DNA of 64,000 nt from Pararheinheimera marina (GCF_042654345.1 NZ_JBHSGB010000005.1:248001-312000); one strand, 5' to 3'; shown: positions 25,143 to 34,038, counted from the first letter of the stretch. Program-made: numbers and translations. Notes: generated by a model from the letters alone, not told the origin.

Positions 25143-26573
25143 ATGAGCCAGACCAAATCGTTAAATGTTGACTACAACTACACCGTTGTCCGCCTCTTCG
25201 CCGTCACCACAGTTCTGTGGGGTATTGTCGGTATGGGGTTGGGTGTCTTTATTGCAGCCCAGTTATTCTGGCCTGCATTAAACTTCGATACGGAGTGGTT
25301 GACTTACAGTCGTCTTCGTCCTCTTCACACTAACGCAGTCATCTTCGCTTTCGGCACCAGTGCCCTGTTTGCTACCTCCTACTATGTAGTGCAGCGTACC
25401 TGTCAGGTCAGATTGTTTGCTGAAAAGCTGGCGATGTTTACCTTTCTTGGCTGGCAGGCCGTCATTATTGCAGCCATTATCACTCTGCCGCAGGGCATTG
25501 GCCAAAGCAGTAAAGAGTACGCAGAACTGGAATGGCCTATAGACATTCTGATCGCGGTAGTCTGGATTTCTTACGCTATCGTGTTTTTTGGCACCTTAAT
25601 CAAACGTAAAACCAGTCATATTTATGTCGCTAACTGGTTTTATGGTGGATTTATTATCACGGTAGCCGCCTTGCATATCGTCAATAGCATGGCAATCCCA
25701 GTGTCGATGACCAAGTCTTACTCCATTTATGCTGGCGCTGTCGATGCTATGGTGCAGTGGTGGTACGGTCACAATGCTGTAGGCTTCCTGTTAACCGCCG
25801 GCTTCCTCGGCATGATGTACTACTTTGTACCCAAACAAGCGGGTCGCCCTGTCTATTCTTACCGTCTGTCTGTCGTGCATTTCTGGGCCCTGATTGCTCT
25901 GTATATTTGGGCGGGTTCTCACCACTTACACTACACTGCCCTGCCTGACTGGACTCAGTCTGTCGGTATGGTGATGTCGGTAATTTTGTTCGTTCCAAGC
26001 TGGGGTGGCATGATCAACGGTATCATGACGCTGTCAGGAGCCTGGCACAAACTGAAAACTGATCCTATCCTGCGCTTCCTGATTGTCTCGCTGTCCTTCT
26101 ACGGCATGTCGACCTTCGAAGGTCCAATGATGGCTATCAAATCAGTAAACGCATTGTCGCATTACACGGACTGGACAGTTGGCCACGTTCACTCTGGTGC
26201 TTTAGGTTGGGTCGCCATGGTGTCTATCGGTGCGATTTACCATGTGATACCAAACGTATTTAACCAAGGCCGGATGTACAGCATCAAGCTGATTAACACC
26301 CACTTCTGGCTGCACACTGTCGGTGTGGTTCTGTATGTCGTGGCCATGTGGATCAGCGGTATTATGCAAGGCATGATGTGGCGTGCAGTGAATACAGACG
26401 GTACCTTGACCTACAGTTTTGTTCAGGGCCTGGAAGCGTCGTATCCGTTCTACCTGATGCGCTTTATCGGTGGTTGTTTTGTTGTTATCGGTATGCTGGT
26501 AATGGCCTACAACGTGGTGAAAACCATCAGAGCCAAAGACGGTGCTCTGGAACCCGTTGCTGAAGCTGCTTAA
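25143..26573 (+). CDS. ccoN: cbb3-type cytochrome c oxidase subunit I
   Basis: Catalytic subunit of the high-affinity terminal oxidase; carries haem b, the haem b3-CuB oxygen-reducing site and proton channels, in the inner membrane. 476 residues with about 12 transmembrane helices. Conserved histidines are visible in RPLHTNAVIFAFG, WWYGHNAVGF, GSHHLHYT and TVGHVHSGALGW. First gene of ccoNOQP. The roughly 290 bases upstream hold no convincing FNR box, which is unusual for this operon. Confidence 0.97.
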   Translation: MSQTKSLNVDYNYTVVRLFAVTTVLWGIVGMGLGVFIAAQLFWPALNFDTEWLTYSRLRPLHTNAVIFAFGTSALFATSYYVVQRTCQVRLFAEKLAMFTFLGWQAVIIAAIITLPQGIGQSSKEYAELEWPIDILIAVVWISYAIVFFGTLIKRKTSHIYVANWFYGGFIITVAALHIVNSMAIPVSMTKSYSIYAGAVDAMVQWWYGHNAVGFLLTAGFLGMMYYFVPKQAGRPVYSYRLSVVHFWALIALYIWAGSHHLHYTALPDWTQSVGMVMSVILFVPSWGGMINGIMTLSGAWHKLKTDPILRFLIVSLSFYGMSTFEGPMMAIKSVNALSHYTDWTVGHVHSGALGWVAMVSIGAIYHVIPNVFNQGRMYSIKLINTHFWLHTVGVVLYVVAMWISGIMQGMMWRAVNTDGTLTYSFVQGLEASYPFYLMRFIGGCFVVIGMLVMAYNVVKTIRAKDGALEPVAEAA

Positions 26574-26584
26574 GGAGCCCTATC

Positions 26585-27226
26585 GTGTCTAAGAACCATC
26601 ACGAAAGATTTGAAAAAAGCGCCGGTCTGTTGGCTATCGGTACTGTTGTGGCAATCAGCTTCGGTACTTTAGTGGAAATCACCCCACTGATTTTCTTAAA
26701 AGAAACCACAGAGCCAGTAGACGGGCTAAAACCTTACACTGCACTGCAAATGGAAGGCCGTGATATTTTTATCCGTGAAGGTTGTGTCAACTGTCACAGC
26801 CAGATGATCCGCCCATTCCGGCATGAAGTAGAGCGTTACGGCCACTACTCAGTTGCAGGAGAAAGCGTGTGGGAACACCCATTCCTGTGGGGTTCCAAAC
26901 GAACAGGTCCAGATCTGGCCCGTGTTGGTGGTCGCTATAGCGATGACTGGCACCATGCTCACCTGATGGATCCACGTTCTGTTGTGCCTCAATCCAATAT
27001 GCCAGGCTACCCATGGTTAGACCGCAACGTACTGGATGGCAAGTTAACAGCGAAGAAGATGGAAGTCTTTAACCTGTTAACCAAAGGCAAAATGCCCCCG
27101 AACGATGAAGATGGCGTGATGTACTCCGCTGACGACATCGCTGGCGCAGAAGAAGCAGTGAAGGGCAAAACTGAAATGCAAGCCCTGATCTCTTACCTGC
27201 AGTCACTGGGCACGGCGTTGAAGTAA
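26585..27226 (+). CDS. ccoO: cbb3-type cytochrome c oxidase subunit II (mono-haem)
   Basis: Membrane-anchored cytochrome c subunit passing electrons to CcoN. 213 residues starting at a GTG preceded by AAGGAG. One N-terminal transmembrane anchor (about residues 12-35), then the haem c site CVNCHSQ near residue 62, and a distal Met in the SNMPGYPW region as axial ligand. 11 bases after ccoN. Normal length. Confidence 0.96.
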   Translation: MSKNHHERFEKSAGLLAIGTVVAISFGTLVEITPLIFLKETTEPVDGLKPYTALQMEGRDIFIREGCVNCHSQMIRPFRHEVERYGHYSVAGESVWEHPFLWGSKRTGPDLARVGGRYSDDWHHAHLMDPRSVVPQSNMPGYPWLDRNVLDGKLTAKKMEVFNLLTKGKMPPNDEDGVMYSADDIAGAEEAVKGKTEMQALISYLQSLGTALK

Positions 27227-27230
27227 TCCT

Positions 27231-27407
27231 ATGGATTTCGCAACTCTACACAGCATTTTTACAGTGGTCGTGTTTGTAGGCTTTATTGGCCTCGTTGTCT
27301 GGCTGTTCTTGTTAAAGCGCAGACCAGACTTCGATGAGCAGGCTAACCTGCCTTTTGCCGATGACAAGCCACAACAACAACAGAAACAGGAATCGGATCA
27401 TGAGTAG
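27231..27407 (+). CDS. ccoQ: cbb3-type oxidase small subunit CcoQ
   Basis: A 58-residue single-span membrane protein beginning MDFATLHSIFT. One hydrophobic helix (about residues 9-28) is followed by KRRPDFDEQANLPFADD and a Gln-rich tail. This helix-then-acidic-tail pattern is typical of CcoQ, which stabilises the oxidase. It sits 4 bases after ccoO, and its last bases overlap the ccoP start (ATG at 27400), as expected in a coupled operon. Confidence 0.9.
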   Translation: MDFATLHSIFTVVVFVGFIGLVVWLFLLKRRPDFDEQANLPFADDKPQQQQKQESDHE

Positions 27408-28377
27408 CTTTTGGAGCATTTGGATCATCGTTTTAACGCTTGCCGTTATAGTATTGTGCTTCGTGCTGCTGACCTGGAACCTCAAGAACTATGTTGGGGT
27501 GAAAGAAGGCGAATCGACTGGCCATGAATTTGATGGCATAGAAGAAATTAACAACCCGCTGCCGAAATGGTGGACTTACATGTTCTACGCATGTATTGCC
27601 TGGTCTGTCTATTACTTCGCAGCTTATCCAGGTCTGGGCCAATGGAAAGGTTTATTGCAATGGACCAGCTCTAATCAGGGCATAAAAAGCCTGGCAGAGT
27701 CTAAAGCGGCTATTGAATCAGCCAAAGCCGAAGGCCGCAATGTGCAGTTGGACCGTGAATACGAAGCGGCTAACGAGACTTATGGTAAAGAATTTGCCAA
27801 GTACACCAGTCGCGACATTATGGACCTGGCATACGACCCTGCCGCACTGAAAATTGGTCAGCGCCTGTTTTTACAAAACTGCGCTCAGTGCCATGGGTCA
27901 GATGCCCGCGGTCAGCGAGGCTTCCCTAACCTGACGGATGACGACTGGTTATATGGTGGCACGCCGGATAAAATCGTCGAGACTATTACCCATGGCCGTA
28001 AAGCCGCCATGCCTGCCTGGGGTGAAGCTTTGGGTGAGCAGGGTGTGAAAGAAATGACGGCCTATGTGCTAGGTTTGTCTGGTCGTAAGGTGAACGATAA
28101 AGACGCCGAAGCCGGTAAAGCCAAGTTTGGTATGTGTGCAGCCTGTCACGGCGCTGACGGTAAAGGCAGCCTTGCCCATAACCTGCCCTTTGGTGCACCT
28201 AACCTGACTGACAACATCTGGTTGTATGGCGGTTCAGCTGGCACTGTCGCTGAAACCATCAACCACGGTCGCAATGGACAGATGCCCACGTTTAAAGACA
28301 CACTGGGCAATGATAAGATCCATATTATCGCTGCCTATGTCTACCGGTTATCCCGTCCGGAAGAGTCCACCAAATAA
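27400..28377 (+). CDS. ccoP: cbb3-type cytochrome c oxidase subunit III (di-haem)
   Basis: Di-haem cytochrome c subunit that takes electrons from soluble cytochromes. 325 residues from the ATG at 27400 inside the end of ccoQ; an upstream in-frame start at 27334 would run through ccoQ and is not credible. N-terminal FixP domain with a transmembrane helix (residues about 5-27) and a second hydrophobic span near 58-75, then two class I cytochrome c domains with CAQCHG and CAACHG. Each has the TDDDWLYGG/TDNIWLYGG repeat that marks CcoP. Confidence 0.97.
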   Translation: MSSFWSIWIIVLTLAVIVLCFVLLTWNLKNYVGVKEGESTGHEFDGIEEINNPLPKWWTYMFYACIAWSVYYFAAYPGLGQWKGLLQWTSSNQGIKSLAESKAAIESAKAEGRNVQLDREYEAANETYGKEFAKYTSRDIMDLAYDPAALKIGQRLFLQNCAQCHGSDARGQRGFPNLTDDDWLYGGTPDKIVETITHGRKAAMPAWGEALGEQGVKEMTAYVLGLSGRKVNDKDAEAGKAKFGMCAACHGADGKGSLAHNLPFGAPNLTDNIWLYGGSAGTVAETINHGRNGQMPTFKDTLGNDKIHIIAAYVYRLSRPEESTK

Positions 28378-28394
28378 CCCGGTGGTTTGACTAA

Positions 28395-28420
28395 ACTAAG
28401 CCCCACCTGTGGGGCTTAGT
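28395..28420 (+). other. Perfect hairpin between ccoP and ccoH
   Basis: An 11-bp perfect stem (ACTAAGCCCCA/TGGGGCTTAGT) with a 4-base loop and no T-run. It may partly terminate transcription or protect the ccoNOQP mRNA 3' end, lowering expression of the maturation genes relative to the structural ones. Confidence 0.6.
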
Positions 28421-28443
28421 GCTATCTAAAGTGAGAGAATTTG

Positions 28444-28929
28444 ATGTCAACTGTGCAAAAAGCTTGGTACAAGCAAGTCTGGCCCTGGGTATTACTGGCT
28501 TTTCCTTTAGTATCCTTTATCAAAGCTGGCCATACCATCTATGTGATGCAAGGCGCCAATCCAGATTTGGTTGTCGATGATTATTACAAAGAAGGCCGGG
28601 CTATTAATATGAACCTGGCACTGTACCGCGAAGCCGCGCTTAGAAATTTGCATGCAACCACGCTGATTGCCGGTAATCAGGTGATTGTGCGCTTCCAGGA
28701 AAATAAAACCCTGGGCCAACATCTGAAAGTCGAATTCTTCCACAATACTATTGCAGCCAAAGATTTCGTGGTGACGGCAGAGCGCAGCGGGGAAAACCTC
28801 TATGTAGCAACCCTACCCTCCACCTTAAGCGGCAAATGGAACCTGATCGTGTCTGATGAGCACAAAGACTGGAAATTAAGAGCCACTGCAATGCTGCCCG
28901 TGCAGCAAGAAATTCCGTTGGGTTATTAA
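28444..28929 (+). CDS. ccoH: CcoH/FixH family cbb3 assembly protein
   Basis: Assembly factor of the cbb3 oxidase. 161 residues from the ATG at 28444, with GAGAG upstream; a TTG one codon earlier is also in frame. One N-terminal transmembrane helix (about residues 12-32), then the FixH signature VVDDYYKEGRAINMNLA and a small periplasmic beta domain. Precedes ccoI and ccoS in the usual order. CcoG is absent from this cluster. Confidence 0.9.
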   Translation: MSTVQKAWYKQVWPWVLLAFPLVSFIKAGHTIYVMQGANPDLVVDDYYKEGRAINMNLALYREAALRNLHATTLIAGNQVIVRFQENKTLGQHLKVEFFHNTIAAKDFVVTAERSGENLYVATLPSTLSGKWNLIVSDEHKDWKLRATAMLPVQQEIPLGY

Positions 28930-28944
28930 TCAGGAGCTGTTGTT

Positions 28945-31326
28945 GTGTTGTGTTTTCATTGCCATGAACCTGTTCCTGACGGCAGTCAGTTTCTGCTGAC
29001 CATCGAAGGCCAAGCCCAGCCATTTTGTTGCCCTGGCTGCCAGGCGGTGGCGCAGACCATAGTCGAACAGGGACTGACGGACTATTACAAATTCCGCACC
29101 GCTCCGGCCAGCAAAGCTGGCCTGGTGCCTGATGAGCTGAAACTGCAAAACTACGATAGTGCCGACGTACTCACGGATATTACCCAACACACTGCCGCTG
29201 GCACTCAAATCGAACTGTCGTTATCCGGCATGAGCTGTGCGGCTTGCGCCTGGTTGATTGAAAAGCAACTTAGTGCTGAGTCTGCTATTCATAAGGCTTC
29301 CGTCAACTCGTCAACTGCCCGCCTGCAGCTGGTTTGGGATGCTGACCGATTAAAACTGAGCGCCATACTGAAAAAAATCCAGGCGCTGGGTTATCAGGCC
29401 AACCCTTTTATCGCTGACAATGAAGAGCAACAGGAACAGGCAGAGCTACGCCAGTTTCTGAAACGTCTGGCCGTATCAGGCATTATGAGCATGCAAGTCA
29501 TGATGCTGGCGGTTGGGCTCTATTTCGGCGAATACACCGGAATTGAAGCGCAGTTTGAAGGTTTTCTGCGCTGGATTTGTTTATTGCTCGCCACGCCTGT
29601 GGTGTTTTATGCCGGCAAACCCTTTACCCAAAGTGCCTGGCGCGCCGTAAAAGCTGGCCAGCTCAATATGGATGTGCCAGTCACACTGGCGGTGTTCTAT
29701 ACTTTTTTCGCTTCTGTGTATGCCACCGTATTTAAAACAGGTGAAGTGTATTTCGAATCTGTCACCATGTTTATCTTTTTGCTGCAGCTGGGCAAGTTTT
29801 TTGAATTTCGCGCCCGCGCCCGCGCCAGAGCAGCCACAGGCAACCTGCTGAAAGTGATGCCAGTGTCGGCCCGCTTGCTTGGTGGCGGCGAACCGCAGAT
29901 CGTCTCGGCAAAACGTTTACAGCCGGGCGATCGCATTCTGGTGCAAGCCGGAGAGACCATAGCGGCAGACGGCCTGGTGCGTTCAGGCATCAGCTCAGCC
30001 GATGAATCCATGATGACCGGTGAATACAAAGCGGTCGCCAAACGGCCGGGCGATACCGTACTGGCTGGCAGTTTGAACCACGATGGTCTGTTGGAGATTG
30101 AAGTGTCGCAGGCGTTGCCTAGTTCGCGACTTGGCCAAATCATTGCGCTGCAGCAGCAAACACTGAACCAAAAACCACAAATTATTGAAAAAACTACCCG
30201 CCTCGCGCAGTTTTTTATCCAGCGCTTACTCATTATTGCGACCCTGACCTTTATCGTCTGGTACTTCTGGATTGACCAGGAACGTGCCTTCTGGGTGACC
30301 TTATCTGTGCTGGTCGCAACCTGCCCTTGCGCACTGACCCTGGCCACCCCAACAGCCATCACCTGTGCCTTAGCCCGGTTGAATCGCCAGGGCATTTTGA
30401 TTAAGAACCAGCAAGTGCTCGAAGCGCTGCCCAAACTGACCACCTTGTTTCTCGACAAAACCGGCACCCTGACCCAAGGCCGCTTTAGCATCGCGCGCAA
30501 GGTCAGCTTTTCAGACCAATGGTCGGAAACAGAACTGCTGGCTCTGATTGCCCGGCTTGAGACCTATTCAGAGCACCCTATAGCCAGCGCATTTGCCCCC
30601 TACCTGACTCCAGGCGACCCACTAAGTCAGGTACAGCTGCATGTGGGTGAAGGTCTGTCCGCACTCTGGACAAGCCCCGATGGTCAGCAGCGTCAGCTTC
30701 AGGTTGGTAGTGCAGCATTTTGCCGTTGCACGACCGTTGAGGCAGCGCAAGTTTACTGCTCTATCGACGGCAAACTTCAACTGGCTGTGGAGCTGGACGA
30801 TAAACTGCGCCCGGAAACTGCTGCCACTCTGGTTGCACTGCATCAACAACAGCTGAAACTGGTCTTATTGACCGGTGACAGTTCTTCTCAGGTTGAACAA
30901 CTGGCCAGTCAGCTGCCATTTGACCGGGTCGAAAAAAGCTGTAGCCCGGAACGCAAAGTCGAACTGGTGCAACAGGCTGTGCAGCAAGGCGAACATGTGC
31001 TGATGTTGGGAGACGGTATCAATGACAGCCCTTCATTCCACGCCGCGCATGTGTCCGTTGCGCTCGACAGCGGGACGGATTTGTCGAAAAACCAGGCTGA
31101 CGTTGTGCTGCTGCACAGTGATCTGCGCCAGTTGCCTCAGCTGCTCAGCGGTGCAGTGCTGGCGCAGCGCGTTATTAAGCAGAATCTGTGGTGGGCTATG
31201 GGCTACAATCTGCTGATTGTGCCGCTGGCCGTCTGTGGTTTTGTCTCACCGCTGGTCGCGGTGATTGGGATGTCCTTCAGCTCTGTGCTGGTGGTGTCCA
31301 ATTCATTGAGGTTACTCAAAGCATGA
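28945..31326 (+). CDS. ccoI: Copper-exporting P-type ATPase for cbb3 oxidase assembly
   Basis: P1B ATPase that delivers copper for the CuB centre of the oxidase. 793 residues from a GTG with AGGAG 8 bases upstream. The N-terminus has a cysteine cluster (CFHC, CCPGC) typical of CcoI/FixI, then a heavy-metal domain with SCAAC (near residue 99). Eight membrane helices follow, with the CPC motif in ATCPCALTLATP, phosphorylation motif DKTGTLT, and hinge GDGINDSP. Downstream ccoS overlaps by 4 bases. Confidence 0.95.
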   Translation: MLCFHCHEPVPDGSQFLLTIEGQAQPFCCPGCQAVAQTIVEQGLTDYYKFRTAPASKAGLVPDELKLQNYDSADVLTDITQHTAAGTQIELSLSGMSCAACAWLIEKQLSAESAIHKASVNSSTARLQLVWDADRLKLSAILKKIQALGYQANPFIADNEEQQEQAELRQFLKRLAVSGIMSMQVMMLAVGLYFGEYTGIEAQFEGFLRWICLLLATPVVFYAGKPFTQSAWRAVKAGQLNMDVPVTLAVFYTFFASVYATVFKTGEVYFESVTMFIFLLQLGKFFEFRARARARAATGNLLKVMPVSARLLGGGEPQIVSAKRLQPGDRILVQAGETIAADGLVRSGISSADESMMTGEYKAVAKRPGDTVLAGSLNHDGLLEIEVSQALPSSRLGQIIALQQQTLNQKPQIIEKTTRLAQFFIQRLLIIATLTFIVWYFWIDQERAFWVTLSVLVATCPCALTLATPTAITCALARLNRQGILIKNQQVLEALPKLTTLFLDKTGTLTQGRFSIARKVSFSDQWSETELLALIARLETYSEHPIASAFAPYLTPGDPLSQVQLHVGEGLSALWTSPDGQQRQLQVGSAAFCRCTTVEAAQVYCSIDGKLQLAVELDDKLRPETAATLVALHQQQLKLVLLTGDSSSQVEQLASQLPFDRVEKSCSPERKVELVQQAVQQGEHVLMLGDGINDSPSFHAAHVSVALDSGTDLSKNQADVVLLHSDLRQLPQLLSGAVLAQRVIKQNLWWAMGYNLLIVPLAVCGFVSPLVAVIGMSFSSVLVVSNSLRLLKA

Positions 31327-31490
31327 GTATTATTTATGTGCTGATCCCTATCGCCATTCTGTTTGTCTGTCTGGGGCTGGCCATTTTTTTCTGGGCCGTT
31401 CGTAGTAAGCAGTTCGAAGATTTGAATAAAGAAGGCTACAGCATTTTATTCGACGACAAACCCCAGAAACCCGAATCGCACGATGACTGA
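31323..31490 (+). CDS. ccoS: CcoS cbb3 maturation protein
   Basis: A 55-residue single-span membrane protein required for haem/copper insertion into cbb3 oxidase in other species. Starts MSIIYVLIPIAILFV at an ATG overlapping the ccoI stop; a longer reading frame upstream lies inside ccoI and is a shadow. The signature FFWAVRSKQFEDLNKEG after the helix is characteristic. Its stop overlaps the start of the next gene (ATG at 31483). Confidence 0.93.
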   Translation: MSIIYVLIPIAILFVCLGLAIFFWAVRSKQFEDLNKEGYSILFDDKPQKPESHDD

Positions 31491-32166
31491 ATTTGGCTTG
31501 CAACTGCTGAGCTTATTCAGCATTGGCCTGCTTGGCAGCGGGCATTGCCTGGTGATGTGCGGAGGCATGGCTGCCGCGCTGCAGCTTGGCATGACCGATC
31601 AAAGCCCTTCACAGCGCACCGCATTACAACTCTGGCTAAGTCTAGGCCGCCTGACCACGTACAGCCTGCTTGGTGCGCTGGTGGCCAGCTTTGGCGCCTT
31701 GTTGCTGGCAAGCCTGGGGCTTGCGCTGTTCTGGCTCAAACTACTGAGCGGGCTGCTGTTGCTGGCGATGGCGCTGTATCTGACCCGCCTCTGGTTTGGT
31801 CTGAATCAACTGGAACGCGCCGGGGCCGTGCTTTGGCGGCAGATACAGCCCGTTGCCAAAAAGCTATTGCCGCTGAACAGTCGCCGCAAAGCACTGGGCT
31901 ATGGGTTGTGTTGGGGGTTTTTGCCCTGTGGTTTAGTGTACAGCGCCTTAGGCTGGAGCCTGGCCAGTGGCCACGTCTGGCAAGGCGGCACCATGATGTT
32001 CGCTTTTGGTATGGGCACCCTGCCGGCCATTCTGCTGTCCGGCTCGGCAGCCGCCGCGTTGATCCGCCTTAAAAGCCAATTATGGGTGCGTGTATTAACA
32101 GGCTTGTTATTAGGCATTTACGCCATTTATCTAATTTGGCTTGCTCTGGCGCCACGCATTTTTTAA
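31483..32166 (+). CDS. DsbD_2/TauE-SafE-like membrane protein of the cbb3 cluster
   Basis: Six-span inner-membrane protein, 227 residues, of the type usually annotated sulfite exporter TauE/SafE or cytochrome c biogenesis transmembrane protein. The N-terminus has GSGHCLVMCGGMAAAL, with a His and two Cys (C-x3-C) likely to bind a metal or carry thiols; a second helix pair has GLCWGFLPCGLVYSAL. Genes of this type follow ccoS in many gammaproteobacteria and are thought to help copper or thiol delivery. Its start overlaps ccoS. Sulfite export is an unlikely role here. Confidence 0.85.
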   Translation: MTEFGLQLLSLFSIGLLGSGHCLVMCGGMAAALQLGMTDQSPSQRTALQLWLSLGRLTTYSLLGALVASFGALLLASLGLALFWLKLLSGLLLLAMALYLTRLWFGLNQLERAGAVLWRQIQPVAKKLLPLNSRRKALGYGLCWGFLPCGLVYSALGWSLASGHVWQGGTMMFAFGMGTLPAILLSGSAAAALIRLKSQLWVRVLTGLLLGIYAIYLIWLALAPRIF

Positions 32167-32212
32167 GCTGGATTAGTTTTTTATTCAGGGTGGAATTCCA
32201 CAGGAAGGTTTT

Positions 32213-32929
32213 ATGTCGCACTCCAATCTCAATTGCCAGCACTGTGGCTTTAGTCAGCTTTGTTTGCCTTTTACCCTGAGCACTACCGAGCTGGACACGT
32301 TGGATGAGATTATTGAGCGCAAAAAGCCGTACCACAAAAGCGATTATCTGTTTGAGTCTGGAAAAAAGCTGACTGCACTCTATGCGGTACGTAGTGGATC
32401 CTTTAAAACCTACACCCTGACCGAATCTGGTGAGGAACAAATCACCGGTTTCCATCTGCCAGGCGATGTGATTGGCTTTGACGCCATTGGTGAACAGCAG
32501 CACCCAAGCTATGCGCAGGCGCTGGAAACCGCCATGGTCTGCGAAATTCCCTTTTCACAAATTGACCAGCTGATGGACCAGCTACCTAAGTTACGTCAGC
32601 AATTGATGCGGCTGATGAGTCAGGACATCAGCGGCGATCAGCAGATGCTGCTCCTGCTCAACCGGAAAAATGCCGAAGAAAAACTGGCAGCGTTTTTAGC
32701 TAATCTGGCTAACCGCTTTGGCAACCGCGGTTTCTCGCGTAAAGAGTTCCGGCTCAGCATGACCCGCGGCGAAATTGGCAATTATTTAGGCCTGACCGTT
32801 GAAACTATTAGCCGCTTATTGGGTCGATTCCATAAGGATGAGCTGATCCTGGTCGATGGCAAACTCATTACCATTGTCGATCCTGACGCCCTGCAGCAGT
32901 TAGCCGGACAGTCAGTGATTGCCCGCTAA
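32213..32929 (+). CDS. fnr: Fnr/EtrA oxygen-sensing transcription regulator
   Basis: CRP-family regulator whose [4Fe-4S] cluster senses oxygen and controls anaerobic or microaerobic genes. 238 residues. The four cluster ligands are C8, C11 and C17 (CQHCGFSQLC) and C110 (AMVCEIPF), matching E. coli C20, C23, C29 and C122. A cyclic-nucleotide-like beta roll is followed by a dimer helix and the helix-turn-helix LTVETISRLLGRF, whose E-xx-S-R pattern predicts TTGAT half-site recognition. It directly follows the oxidase maturation genes, as in Shewanella. Confidence 0.96.
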   Translation: MSHSNLNCQHCGFSQLCLPFTLSTTELDTLDEIIERKKPYHKSDYLFESGKKLTALYAVRSGSFKTYTLTESGEEQITGFHLPGDVIGFDAIGEQQHPSYAQALETAMVCEIPFSQIDQLMDQLPKLRQQLMRLMSQDISGDQQMLLLLNRKNAEEKLAAFLANLANRFGNRGFSRKEFRLSMTRGEIGNYLGLTVETISRLLGRFHKDELILVDGKLITIVDPDALQQLAGQSVIAR

Positions 32930-32943
32930 ATCCGGGCAAAATT

Positions 32944-32976
32944 GCCCAGACTCTTGATTTAAAACAAGGTCTGGGC
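32944..32976 (+). repeat. Inverted repeat after fnr enclosing the FNR box
   Basis: Arms GCCCAGAC and GTCTGGGC (8 bp, perfect) flank a 17-base centre holding the FNR-type site. It begins 15 bases after the fnr stop. No T-run follows, so it is not a standard terminator. Confidence 0.6.
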
Positions 32977-32994
32977 GGGACGATCAGCTTATCT
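32954..32994 (+). promoter_or_regulatory. FNR-activated (class II) promoter of uspE
   Basis: TTGATTTAAAACAA (32954-32967) matches the FNR consensus TTGATnnnnATCAA at 9 of 10 fixed positions. A minus 10-like TTATCT (32989-32994) puts the start near 33002, so the box centre falls about 41.5 bases upstream, the classic class II position. The gene downstream is uspE and the gene upstream is fnr itself. Confidence 0.65.
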
Positions 32995-33037
32995 TGGCTA
33001 CACTTAACTCAAGCGAACGCCAAGCAGGAGATCGACC

Positions 33038-33970
33038 ATGACATCATATGCCAACATTCTGGTGGTGCTCGACCCTTCAGTGGTTGAGCAAAAGGCGCTG
33101 GGCAGAGCGATCGAACTGGCCAGATTGCAGGACTGCCAACTCACCGCGTTTTTATCTATTTACGATTTTTCCTACGAAATGACCACCATGCTGTCCGGCG
33201 AAGAACGCGAGTCCATGCGCCAGGCCGTTATTGCAGACCGTGAACTCTGGATCCGCGAACTGGTGGCAGATTACCAAGCCGCCGGCCTGCGGATTGATAT
33301 CCAGGTGGTCTGGCACAACAGACCGTTCGAAGCGATAGTACAGGCCGTACTTGAGCAGCAATTCGACCTGGTGATCAAAGGTACCCACGATCATGACGTA
33401 CTGAAGTCGATGATTTTTACCCCGACCGACTGGCACGTACTACGCAAATGCCCCTGCCCGGTGTTACTGGTCAAAGACCATGACTGGCCTGAACAAGGCA
33501 ATATCATCGCGGCAGTGAATGCCGGCAGCGAGCAGACGCATCACAGCTCACTGAATCAGCGTATTTTGCAGCAGGCCAACGCATTGGCCACTTTGCTGCA
33601 CAGTAAAGTACAACTGGTGAATGCCTACCCGGGCACACCGGTCAATATTGCCATCGAAATTCCTGAATTTAACCCGCAGGATTACAACCAGAACATGAAA
33701 CAACATCACCAGCTGGCCGTACAGAAGCTGGCGGCCGAATTTGGCATTCCGCAGGAGCAGACTCACGTCGCGGAAGGTATGCCGGAAGATGTGTTGCCCC
33801 GGCTGGCGTCTGAGCTGGACGCGGAAATGGTGGTGATTGGCACCATTGGACGCACCGGTTTGTCTGCCGCTATTATCGGCAATACCGCAGAACACGTGAT
33901 TGACCGGCTCGACTGTGACGTGCTCGCGGTTAAACCGGCGAATTTTGTCTGTCCGCTCAGTAAAAACTAA
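33038..33970 (+). CDS. uspE: Universal stress protein E
   Basis: Tandem universal stress protein, 310 residues, with two Usp domains (about residues 1-145 and 150-305). The nucleotide-type loop G-x2-G-x9-G-(S/T) is recognisable in the second domain as GTIGRTGLSAAIIGNTAE. It resembles E. coli UspE, linked to motility, aggregation and stress survival. fnr-uspE is a conserved pair. An FNR-type promoter precedes it, and a terminator follows before ttcA. Confidence 0.92.
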   Translation: MTSYANILVVLDPSVVEQKALGRAIELARLQDCQLTAFLSIYDFSYEMTTMLSGEERESMRQAVIADRELWIRELVADYQAAGLRIDIQVVWHNRPFEAIVQAVLEQQFDLVIKGTHDHDVLKSMIFTPTDWHVLRKCPCPVLLVKDHDWPEQGNIIAAVNAGSEQTHHSSLNQRILQQANALATLLHSKVQLVNAYPGTPVNIAIEIPEFNPQDYNQNMKQHHQLAVQKLAAEFGIPQEQTHVAEGMPEDVLPRLASELDAEMVVIGTIGRTGLSAAIIGNTAEHVIDRLDCDVLAVKPANFVCPLSKN

Positions 33971-33979
33971 CGCTGCCAG

Positions 33980-34008
33980 ATGACGGGACTTGTGGCGCAC
34001 AGTATAAT
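33980..34008 (+). promoter_or_regulatory. Promoter of ttcA within the uspE terminator
   Basis: ATGACG (33980-33985) and a perfect TATAAT (34003-34008) are spaced by 17 bases. The TATAAT occupies the loop of the uspE terminator hairpin. Confidence 0.55.
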
Positions 34009-34021
34009 GTGCGCCTTTTTT
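33994..34021 (+). terminator. Terminator of uspE
   Basis: Perfect 8-bp stem GGCGCACA/TGTGCGCC, loop GTATAA, followed by six T. Confidence 0.85.
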
Positions 34022-34038
34022 CGTCGGGGTTTTAGTCC

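Noticed and set aside
29697..30500. A 267-codon minus-strand frame within ccoI
   Set aside because: Shadow of the P-type ATPase; no domain and no promoter.
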